Assembly: GCA_017562135.1 (NCBI GenBank)
Contig: QEYB01000087.1
Location: forward strand, 62,001-126,000
Length of the DNA stretch: 64,000 nucleotides
From: Dipylidium caninum
Taxonomy: Eukaryota; Platyhelminthes; Cestoda; Cyclophyllidea; Dipylidiidae
Reading direction: 5' to 3'
Of the stretch, positions 12,201 through 32,881 are shown piece after piece (position 1 is the stretch's first letter; each line of letters opens with the position of its first letter). The notes beneath the pieces were generated by a model. The model made no database searches. It was not told the origin of the DNA and saw only the letters and a list, made by a program, of their open reading frames with translations. Position numbers and translations under genes: made by a program.

Positions 12201-15200
12201 GATTGTGAGTGTGCACCCCGTTTCTGTGCGACTTTGAGTTCCACCCAGATTTACTTCTTGCTGCGCGCCTGAACCAACTAGCCCGAAAAGAAAATCTCAA
12301 ATTATGTTAATTTGATCACTTTTCACAGTCACCACCAAAAACACAAGTCTGCGGCACACCATTGCGGAAATAATTGTACCGTTAAGGAAATCGAAGGAGG
12401 GAGACAAGGAAAGATGATCCTACCGGGGGCAGACTATAAAAATAATGTTGATGACAAGTTGGAAATGAGAATGTGATTGGTGCTGCACAATGTGAACACA
12501 ATGGTTTAAAAGGAGCAGAATGGTAAGGTATTACAAGCAGAGCCTACCAGAGCATGTCTTCAAGATCTATCGATGTTACAGTTATTTCGCACCTTATTGG
12601 TATACTTGTCAATAAACCATCTTGAATACCTACAAATATAGCGTTCATTTTTCTAAACTAAATCAGTCCATCTACACCACATTGTTAAGGCATGCCAAGT
12701 AAGAATGTAAAGAGGACACAAAGAATCGAAGCCAGAATAAGTCAAATACACAACGGTCGGGCTTGGCTTTACCTCGGCTGATGTGAAGAAATTTCTAACA
12801 ATGCTTTGTGAGCTTCACAAAGCGAAGATTCCGAATATTTGATGAGTTTTTCAATGGGATAAAACCCACTGGTGAAGCTACAGATCCTGAATGTGTTAAT
12901 TTGAGAGTGATGCAAAGGTCTTCGAATAAATTAATGGATTAAAAAGATTTAAAGGTGCTATAAATCTCAAATTATGATAATCGTTCAATTCTAAGAGGCA
13001 GATGAAGGCGAATAGAAGAAAGTAGGATATTTTGAAAATTACAGATATCACTACTAATTAATAAACCTTTAGAGAACTCGTTTTCCTTTGTGATATCAAG
13101 CTTAGCGTATTTAGGAAAATAACTGCCATAAAAGGTTCCAAGCGAAAAGGCGAATGCTGGAAGCAAGTTAGTGCAAACAGGAGATGAAGATGACAACACA
13201 GTGGTCCAACTTGTTTTCTCTATTTTTACTCAAGATTACCTGCCTCACAAACCTAGTTGAACCATCGAGTAGGTTAGTGCACTTGTGCACTTTTGCGGTG
13301 GAACATGGGGCATCCTTGACCCGTCCCTTGGTTCCGTCCGCCGACTTTTTGCTTCAGGAAATCGCACACAACTGTTACACACACGCAAACACACGTTTAT
13401 ACTTGCGTGTGTTTGTACGCATGAGTACGACAAAGCCAGTTAAGTACCGCTTGTCTGTGTTATTATTGCAGAACAGCACGCAAGCATGAAAGCATTTTGA
13501 AAAGTCTCTTACTTCCTCCGTTGTAATTAATCTATTTCATCCATTTAACATTACAAAATATATCACTGTGATTTTTTATGGTTATACGGAGAAATAGGCC
13601 ACCTTGAATGCACAACATGCTCCTCACGTTTGGCATATTTGTTTTTAACTTACTCAGCCTCTATGCCACACAGGCTTGAGTGTAATAAAAACTGATACCA
13701 TTATTATTATGGATTGAACAAAAGGATAATTGCGTAAATTAACGCTCCTAGTGAACTTGATAAAAGGAGACAAAAAGGATTACAGCTTCCGCCGCCTCAG
13801 ATTTGGTTACACATAAAAAATGTGAAAAAAACACGTAGTTAGAGGACGATCAAGAACGGCAGTAAATGTAACCAAAACACAGAAGTGAAGCACGGTTTAG
13901 GAAAAGAATCCCGATAAGGTGATGTTCGGAATAACTAACTGGCTTTCGCGTCACTTCCTTCCATGTCCGAACAATGTGGTAACAGGAAGTGTGGGGAATG
14001 TCGAACAGGCGCCCAGATTTTATCGACTTTGTCAATAATAGAGTCCAAAAGTAACGTTTTAACATTTGGTTAGCCCTTAAAAAAAGAGGTTTTTTAATAC
14101 ATCAAGAAGTATGGTCGTGCAAAGTAAATAGAATAGCTAGCTGCAAATAGAAAAAAATAAAAGAAATGACTCAGCAGAAGGCAAAATTTATGTATGGAAA
14201 TAAGAGACAAGAATGCACCGAGATGCCACCGAAGGTGATAGATTTGGCATATAAGCGTATGGGTGAAATAACCCCCTGTCTCGACCAAGTTGGGGCGAAA
14301 TAGGGAGTTGAAAGTGAACGAAACCGTCGGATCACACCGCATGTTGCATGATCCTCACAACTATAGGTGTTACATATTCAACCGTATGCGTGGAAGCGGG
14401 TCAACGTGGCTCCACAATTTGACCTACAGGAAGAATGAAATTTGTTCAATTACATTACTGATGGAAATTAATCATCCATCCATCAATTGCCACTTAGTTG
14501 GTAATGAAGACGAATTACCACGTGAATGAAGGCTACAAGGTGGCCGTCAGATGAAAAAACATCTGAAAAAAGTTATAACTTTCGACATCGAGGATGCATA
14601 AGGAGGAAGGGACTAGAGCAAAAGCTTCAAATAAGCGAGTTGACAGGTTAAGTCAAATTGATGGAGCAAACAACGGAACAGTAAAGAAACAATATGACAA
14701 AGTGGGAGGTCTGAGTTAATAAAAACCCTTAGACTAACGGTGGTAACTAAGAGGTAGAGATCAGTACGCCAAGAGTGACTGGAGGAATAGATGACGCAAC
14801 AGGAAAAAGAAAATCTTATGATGAAAGAGAATGAAGACGAGTATAATTTACCGAGTGGAGTTACCCAATTATTGAATTTTAGAAAATGTTACTTACTGAT
14901 TACTTTTTATGTGATTCTTATGCAGCTGATAAGCGAGAGTATGAAGGATTCGCCTATTTGTACATTCATTCACCAGTGCAAGGGAAAGTTAGAAAAGATG
15001 TCAAGTACCAAGGCACTACATAATACAACCATTAGATCTAGCGATTTTCAAATGAAAGAAGGTTGGAACGAAAAAGTTCCATAATTTGCATTTTATAAAA
15101 ACTAAAAAAATGAATGGGTAATTAAGATAAACAGAAGGGACTAAGGAAATGAAGTCAATTCTATGCACGCATGTGAACAGAGTACAAAAAATGACGTAAA

Positions 15201-15972
15201 AAGTGTGGTGTGAGAGAAAGGGAAGGCGGAGGGCAAATAGGCCTGGTGGATCCACGAATTTAAGCGATTCATTTCAAAACAAAAACAGTCTTGCATTGGT
15301 TATCATCATGAGAAGAGAGGAAATGTAGGAAAATTAAATCGAAGCTGTGATATTGGAAAGACCAAATCGGAAATATACACACATTGAAATGAAATTGAAA
15401 GTTGGAGGGAATCGACAATCCACATATGGGAATCGAGGTGATTGAATAGTCACCCTTACCACCCAAAAATGTATCTTAAACAGAATAAAAAATTATATCT
15501 ATGAAGTAATTTAAGGTGTAAGAAAGTGTATAGACCCGGCGAAAGATTGTTGAGCCAAGCAGCGAGCATTTTGAGTAATTAGGATAAGAAGTGGAGAATT
15601 CTGTGGAAAAATTATCTTCAAAATATCCGGCAAAGTATGCAAATGAAGCCTAAAATCACAATTAAGTGATATTTAGCTTTTAGATTATAGTGTTAAACTC
15701 CTAGTAGAGAGGAATTTTACGTGAGTTTTACGCGCAGACAACAATATCAAGATGCGTTAGAGGTTGTATTTCCGGACAGAGCCTAGTATTGGCGTAGAAG
15801 TGGACAGAGCCGATTGGCGATACAATGAACTATTACAGCTGGATGAATCAGCAGCGAGTAAAGATCGTAGCTTGATAAAGAGAGACCTAACTCACATGGT
15901 AGGAATAAGGGAAGACGCAAAGTGATTGAATGGGAGCGAGAGAGAATAGATTTGTCCCACACTCCTTGCGGT
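9274..15972. other. Long intergenic stretch, nothing recognised
   Basis: About 6.7 kb between two convergently oriented genes. Open frames up to about 120 codons occur on both strands (for example 11445-11795 minus), but they are low-complexity, Ser/Phe-rich and lack domain motifs. A short CA/TG-rich patch lies near 13376-13410. I found no RNA gene or mobile element. Confidence 0.5.
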
Positions 15973-25518
<9,546 letters not shown>

Positions 25519-28049
25519 TCCGGGATATCAAATCCTGTTCTGTCCGTCTACAAATAAAACGTCTTATTAAAAGAGTAATCTATGCAGCACACGGTCAATA
25601 AATGTTACACAGTGCATAGAATTATATTAACACAGCAACAAAGCTTGATTGTTGTATATAACATCGGCACATGGTTTTCAACGCTTGCTTATGTGATATA
25701 AGCATTTACCAGTGTGTATTACCAAGAGAAATACGATTTTACTAAATTATTTGTCTCGAATTCTAAGTGAAAAATCCTTTAGGCGATGGTAAGGCAAATG
25801 GTAGCAATAATAATGTTGGCAATATCTGCGGATCGGAATAGAGATTATTACTGTCTTATAATGCACCATTGCGAATACCAACTACACAGATAATGCAAAC
25901 CAAGGTATGTTTCGCGCTCGCATGAACATTAAATTGTTATAGTTTCGAAAGAATGTTTTATTTACTTGAAACACGAAAGATGAATTTAAGGCAGGAAAAA
26001 GCAGCACCAAATGAGGCGCCTCATGGCTGTCAATGACTCATGAAAACTCTATCTCAAGGACAAATGTAAATAAAGTATATCCTTGCAAACATTTTAGCCG
26101 GTAATGTAAAACTTAATCGTTTTGCTTTTTAAATTTACTCTAATGGTAAGGAGTTATAACTAATTATCAAATAAACGTTTTAAGTTGTATTGTGAATGAA
26201 ACAAACATGAGTAAAGATGTTGCGAAATGTACTTCTTTTAACATATGAAGGTAATCCAATTTTAAGTAGCTTGAGGGCCATGTCGTTCTCCATTTGTTAA
26301 TCAATATCCAGCTGCCATCCTCAGCTTTCCTGCTACCGTTCAGCGACCTTTGCCGTTTTCTGTTCAATTGACTTCTGCATCTACCAAGAGTCCCATTTCT
26401 GCTTGCCACTCACCCGGGCACAACCACCTATTTTCTCTTAGCCTTAATAAACTGTTCCGCTTGCGCGTGACTTACGTAGATTAAATTTTCATGACATTCT
26501 TCTTATTCATTCGCACGATGACTTTTGAAAAAACCTTAATTTCTGTGACAATTCGATTTCAGTTCATGTGATGTTGCAGTGGTGTTTTACTTCTTCTTTG
26601 CATTACGCTTCTCGCTGACTTTCTGCTACAGGGAGTGTAAACTATGAGTAAGCGGATGTGCCTTCAGTCAAACTCTATCAGTAGTAAAGGTGTGTAAGTA
26701 GTAAGTTCGCCGATATAACCCTAACAAATTACCTGTTCTTCAACTTCCAACTTTCGGCCCAAATTCGCCTCTACTACCTTAGAATGGCTACCAAGTATGG
26801 ACAAAGTAGCTTGAGTAATTACTAAGACGGATATATATTTTACCTTTATATTCGATGGTACGGCCACTCGCTTGTGATAAAAAATGTAGATTCGAGGAAA
26901 CTCGGAAAATACTTTTTCGGAAAATACTTTTTGGAATAACCTTCACTAGTACTTACTAGGGTTGGAAAATGCGATATGGACATTCGGTTATGGCTTTAAC
27001 CTCTATGCTTAAAAATATGGGCTTGAAACCAATATTAAATTAAAGAATTATACACAAATAGGGCATTTTATGAATGTATGGAACCGATATTCGTTTGTGA
27101 GCGGCATATAACTCGTCTGTTCCTTTGGAACTTTTATCTCGCAAATTCGACAATGAAGAGAAGCATTTGCTATCTGTCGTATGCCATATGGTAGGCTAAA
27201 CCATAAATTTTGGTGAAATTTTTTTTCCCAACTTCATGTTGAGGAATATGAATTGACACAGCATTAATTCATAACGGACAGGACGAGTAAACGATTATTG
27301 TAAGATTTCTAGGTCTCACTTATGATAGCAGAGGCGATGAATAGAATTTATATGCACCACATCTCCTCCCTTACCCTCTCCATTATCCGTGTTGTAGGTG
27401 TCATCTATGACTAAGTATTCGTGCAAAGCCCATTAGCTTCCAGATAGTAAATTCTAGCTTAAAAATCATGATCATGAGATGGTGCATCACTGCATCTGTA
27501 CAAATTTGCCTGACAATACGTTATTTTTCATGGAATTAGATAATCACAAAAATATCTGGCGCAGTTTTCGCATAATTTGGCTGCTATTTAAAGTCTCAAG
27601 GTTATACAAACCATTAGTTGGGAGTAAGTGTTTTTACCATTGGTATGCAGGGTGCTTGGGACATCTTGACGTCATTATCATTATTATATCATTATCACTA
27701 CTATAATTCATTACCCAAATTGTGTAGATATTTTTGTACTACTGTTATAAGTAACAACTTTGGTGACGATATTGTTAAGTAATATGAATGTATCTATCAT
27801 TTGAGTACATTTCGCGCACATTTCTTCATGACTATTTGCAACAACTTTTTTTTTAATTAAAATCTGCTATAGAATTTTCCTCGCCATCTATGATAATGAA
27901 TTTGTGCGTTAATTAATGGCTTCCACATGGCGCGAAAACGCCGACCAAAATTTGGTCATTCACCAAAATGTCTATCTCACAAAAAAAAACAAAAATACGT
28001 GCGAGACATTAGGGAAACACATTTATGAATTAACATACCTCATGTGGCC
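25519..28049. other. Intergenic stretch, nothing recognised
   Basis: About 2.5 kb between two divergently transcribed genes, so it should contain both promoters. The open frame at 26167-26409 (minus) shows no domain or splice support. AT-rich trinucleotide-like runs occur near 27670-27700. Confidence 0.5.
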
Positions 28050-29267
28050 ATGAAACACACATGCCACCACTATGCAAATTATTGCCTAGGTGCGACTCCC
28101 ACACACACAGACACATGCACTCCGCTTCATTGCACACTTCCAATGCCTTCGGGAAGGACCTTCGCTCTCACCTACCTTGGCCGATTCACTGTTCATAACT
28201 TTGGTTACTCCACCTCCGACGCCATTCATCACCAACTCGTGGAATATTATATTGCCTATCTTTACCAGGCACTGGAAAATCATATCCCCTTTAATAAAAT
28301 CGACATTCAAAATCCTATTGAGTCTCGGTTAGTCTCCCTCGGAGACGACTGCCTCAGTGTACGCAGTTGGCGATATCGTAGTTATGACGCGAAAGGAACC
28401 CTAATCAACGAGCGAGATGTATATAAAGTTGAGAGGATTGTTCTCTGCGACTGTCTCTGCTTCGAAGTTGTTCAATCAGCGTCACGGAGACACTCAGGTG
28501 TGTGTTATGCTTATCTGCGCAGGGCTTCTGATGCCCGTTACACAATCCCTGAATCAAATCTCCACGAACTGGACATTAAATTGAGCACTTGGTTAATAAA
28601 GTACCGTCGATTTCCACGTCCACCGCTAGTAGTCATTGCAATTAGACGAGGTTATGGAAGTGAAAATGCCGTTGATCTACTAGTCTTTTTCGCTCCCAAT
28701 TTAACAATTGGTTTGGATTTTGTTCGAAATGTCGCCGAAATGACTTGTCGTGCTAGAAATACGAAACTAACTCCTCGACGGCGACGGGCAAAAACAGTTG
28801 ATACGAGGTATTCCAGTCCTTCATCCGACTTGCAGAGGAGGAATTTTGAACGTTCGAGATCCAAGGAACGATGCAAAGAACCAAAGAGGCGCCAAAAGAG
28901 AAGTAACAGTGGAAGTAGACCTCTTTCAGCCGATCCACTTCATGAACCAATGCAAATGATGAAATTAGACGAACATCACGACTACGTACTCGGTGCAAAT
29001 GCGCATTGCTCTTGCAGTTGCTGTCAGTCAATGGGACTTTTACCTTCCATTCTCACTTCCAGTGAATTAGAACGAGTACAGAATAGGATTATGCAGTATA
29101 GGCTAGGTCAGGAAGCTTTGCATCACGCATTCAATCGAAAAACAGAGCCACAGAACTATAAGAGGTCGAACAGACAAGCTTCTTCAGGTACTCACGCAAA
29201 GGTGCGCACTCGTTCGTGTTCGGATTTGAACGAGTCCTCAACGCAGTCATACGAGCATAACGTGTGA
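28050..29267 (+). CDS. Single-exon protein with probable N-terminal PTB-like domain
   Basis: The first ATG after the upstream in-frame stop is at 28050; a second at 28143 lies just before the domain and may be the true start. The frame is open to the TGA at 29265, giving 405 or 374 residues. RTFALTYLGRFTVHNFGY followed by SDAIHHQ resembles the first strand and helix of PTB/PID domains (YLG, then a G and an A-I pair), in the manner of FAM43 proteins; this is a similarity by eye only. The next 120 residues are strand-rich (DVYKVERIVLCDCLCFEVV). From about residue 240 the protein is basic and Arg/Ser-rich (TPRRRRAKTVD, RSRSKERCKEPKRRQKR), with one cysteine cluster (HCSCSCC). PTB proteins are cytosolic adaptors that bind NPxY tails of receptors. 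No introns are apparent. It is a real gene by length and composition; the domain call is tentative. Confidence 0.7.
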   Translation: MKHTCHHYANYCLGATPTHTDTCTPLHCTLPMPSGRTFALTYLGRFTVHNFGYSTSDAIHHQLVEYYIAYLYQALENHIPFNKIDIQNPIESRLVSLGDDCLSVRSWRYRSYDAKGTLINERDVYKVERIVLCDCLCFEVVQSASRRHSGVCYAYLRRASDARYTIPESNLHELDIKLSTWLIKYRRFPRPPLVVIAIRRGYGSENAVDLLVFFAPNLTIGLDFVRNVAEMTCRARNTKLTPRRRRAKTVDTRYSSPSSDLQRRNFERSRSKERCKEPKRRQKRSNSGSRPLSADPLHEPMQMMKLDEHHDYVLGANAHCSCSCCQSMGLLPSILTSSELERVQNRIMQYRLGQEALHHAFNRKTEPQNYKRSNRQASSGTHAKVRTRSCSDLNESSTQSYEHNV

Positions 29268-32200
29268 GAGGAGTCACTTGTCACTGTTTCAATCATTATT
29301 AACTGAATTTTTATCCTGTAACATTTCCATGTTATCATATATTTCTCAACATCTCATAAAGGGTCAGTGAAAAACAGTTAGTTTGAATATTTTGTGATTT
29401 CACGGATGGACGATAATATTGCCTGGAGAAATGGTTGTTAATGGTTTTTGATATCCTATTTTGTGTGTACTTAACAATGTCTACCCAGCGAAATTACTAC
29501 TATTTAAAGCCGAAAAGGTAGAAATCTTAGTATAAAATTACCTGTGAAACCACTAATTTTTTACGCGCCACCTTTAAAGGAAAAGGAGTATGCATTTGAG
29601 AGGATATCAAAGCTCTCACAAATTGGTGCCTTTAATTATTGTGCCTTTTATTTAAACTCAGTGCCTTGGTTATCTTATAAGACTCAACTCTGATTTCCAG
29701 CCTATTTTAGTCCGATTCTCTAACCACGAAGATCCCATAATTTACGTTAATTTGGTGATCATCATATCCTGGAGGTCTCCATTAACTTCTTCTAGAGGTT
29801 GACTTGCGTTGAGACCATTTTTAATTAGGATTGAAAGGGTAAGAATCATAAAAAAGTGCATTTAGCTTGGAGATAAGTAAATGAATTATTGTTATCGTAA
29901 TTAGCAGCCGCAAACACAGACAAGATGGCAGTGGAGCAACGCTGTGTGTTTGCCCTATGCGAATGGCCATGTATGGCAACGTAGACTTGATTCGTGTGCA
30001 GGCATTCGGTGACGTACGAGATTTACAAAGGAGTAAACAAAAGAAGTAAATAATTACAAAATAAATGACGTTCTAACTTTAGAAAACACGAAATTTGTTA
30101 AAATCCTCAATCCCTAATATTTTGCGCAATATGCGGGAAGCATTTTTATATGAACAGGAAATAGAGCCAACTTCCTATTTGCTATCTATTACCAAAAAAT
30201 ATTGTTTTCATCGTTAGGCAAAAATGTGCTATAGGGAAAATCCACTAAAGAAATGGAATAATCTTTAAGTTTACCTTGTGATTTTGAGAATTGCGGTCAT
30301 AAACGCCCTTTTGAAGGGAGTATAAAATAAAAAAAAAAAAAAAAAATGGTTACGTAAATGAGGGACGCATAGGCAGGTCGCTTGAGAAGCAGGAAGGTAA
30401 AATTATGGGAGGAGAAGCGGATGTGGTTAGGGCGGGTGATGAGCGTAGGTGCGAAGCGGCCAAGAATTCGGCCAGCAAATGTGGATAGAAGTAGGGAAGT
30501 TGGTGGGTGGAAGTGTAATAAAAAATGATGGACGATTATGTAGTTAGTGGAGCTTTTGTCGACTCTGTTGTATCATGATTTACAACTGCCTTTTATCGCA
30601 CTGACTAGATAATTATAATCCTCCATCCAAATGTCTGATTAAATGAAAAGCGTTAATTTTGCATAATGCAGTCAAGTTTAAAAATCATCCCTGTTTCGTT
30701 TAATGCAAATTAAGGTTTTCTTGTCCATTTCTCCATGGACGACACATAGGCTGCACTAAAATGAAAATATTGTTTAAAGACGAGTTAGATGTGATAATAA
30801 CGTGGACGAAGTTCGTCCCTTTCTCCTGTCAGTCACTTTAATCTGCATTATTTGTAATGACAACAATGATAAAGCGTATGCGGAAGGGTCTTGCCTGGTT
30901 ACTGGAAATCGCCAATTCTCCCTTTTCGTAATATCTCAACTTTAACATATGAACCTTCACTCCCGCAACTAGTTGAGTCCATAATCAAGGAGTGCGACCA
31001 ATAACAGCGCCATTTTTTAGCAAGCAGTGATGGTTTAGAACACGTGAATGCGGCTAATTCCAGACAATCTATGACGAATGTCGGGTATCTCGAGAGAATG
31101 TCCTCACCTATGTGCTGTTAACACCTTTCTAATCCGTGTCAAGAAGGAAAAAGGTAAACATAATTACTTTATCTGCTGTTCCATATGGATTTAAATCAAC
31201 GTTTCAAACTTTGGCGGGAGCAAGGAGGGTAGGGGAATGAAAGGCAGAGACAAGTGTGTTGTAATACTCTCTCAAATATCTTTTCCATTTATCATTTTCG
31301 CACATACGAGCCATTGCAACGACTGTTGGCGGCCTGATTAAAGCAAACATTTACGCATCACGCCAGATTTGATTGATATGGAAAGAGGGAAAAGAAAAGT
31401 ATCGACGTCTTAGTTTTTAATAGTCTCCTCATTCCATTACTAAATAGTGGCCAGAGAACACGTCAACATATGTGAGAAACAACCACAAAAGTAATAACTA
31501 ACGAAGGTAATTTGCAATTTAAGAGGCAAATTAGTAATCTAAATCATTCACAGACAAAAAAATCTAAAGATTCCTTAAGCATGACCTAAGTTAAAATGAT
31601 TGTCGTCCGTATAAATATTATCTTCTACAGAATAACGTCGAGTATTGGAAGAAAAAAAGGTGTAAAGAGATGAAAGAAAAAATTTGAGAAAGAGAGTGAC
31701 AGATTAAGTTGATAAAGGCCGAAGATGAATGAGGAGAGTATGAAAGAGTTAATTCAAAGAGCACAGTGGTTCATGCATTCTTGCATGTTCTCAAAACGGT
31801 TGTTATTGCCACCACAGCCGTGGAAGTAGAATGCACGGCAAGTGTTCGAGGGGCTGTCGTAATAATAACGAATTTGAGGGTTCCTCAGTAAGCATCCACC
31901 TTCATCCACTTGTTCCAAACACTCGTTCGGAATCAGCCTTGTATCATATTCTACAAATCAGCACGAGACTTGGCTCAAATCGTTTAAGACTGCACAGAAA
32001 TGGACTTAGAATGCCTTCCGCATAATCGTAAAAACCTAGATTTTATGAAGAACAGAAGCACTGCTATTCACACCAAGACGGTAGTCTTTATGGTTTAGTA
32101 AACACTGGTTATGATGGCTTTTAAAACAAACAAAATAATAACGAAGATGTGGTTAACCTCCAATGTACTGTCTCACACTTATCACTTTTACCAACTAAAT

Positions 32201-32881
32201 TATAGCGATTATTCAAATTAAATTTTCATTATAAGTTAATTATAAGGATTAGATGAAAAGTATTCATCGCAGCATTCTTGGTGATGAAGAAAGTTACAAC
32301 TATTTGAAAAATGACGTTATTTCCCGGAAGCCGTGCTTGTGATCCAAAATAATTTACGTTGAAAAGGACGTAGGCGCACGAAAATAATCACATTCCCATA
32401 GTTTTCAACCGCATTTTCCAGTCTTTGAGGGAAGCGTTCAATTGTTACTGTCATGTCTGCCTTTTATATCGTTTACTTATAATTAATGATACTTGGCGGC
32501 CATCTAAACTACGAAATTTTGCCGTCTCCCAACGTCCATTACTACTCAAAAGTAACGCTAATTGTCAATTTTAGTCCCTTGGCCTCTGCACTTTATGTCG
32601 TCACTCATTTGATTTGGAATCTTGAAAACCGGGCCTTCTTATGCTCCGATGGTACCGAAAACATCGGCGAGGAATCGGCCTTCTCTATAGATATGGCTAA
32701 ATTAACCGAAATTGGATCAGCAGTTGCACGTGATGCCACTTTTAGATCTAAACAAACCATTTACAAATGCGTTTTAGGCTGCAAAAATGAAACTATGATT
32801 AAAATTTAGGCAATTCACTCACTTTAAAGACCGACTTTGAAGTTACAATAAACTATCACTTCCGGCATGATAAAGACATAC
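29268..32881. other. Intergenic stretch with an 18-nt A run
   Basis: About 3.6 kb after the PTB-like gene and downstream of the last Kunitz-gene exon I could place. A run of 18 A lies at 30329-30346. Open frames such as 32486-32809 (plus) have no domain pattern. Further 3' exons of the Kunitz gene may lie here unrecognised. Confidence 0.45.

Noticed and set aside
11445..12300. Several minus-strand frames of 60-116 codons
   Set aside because: Low-complexity Ser/Phe/Leu-rich translations of purine-rich DNA, with no domain and no splice logic.
32486..32809. Plus-strand open frame of 107 codons
   Set aside because: No recognisable domain, no conserved motif and no splice sites; could be chance. 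Kept only as unassigned intergenic sequence.
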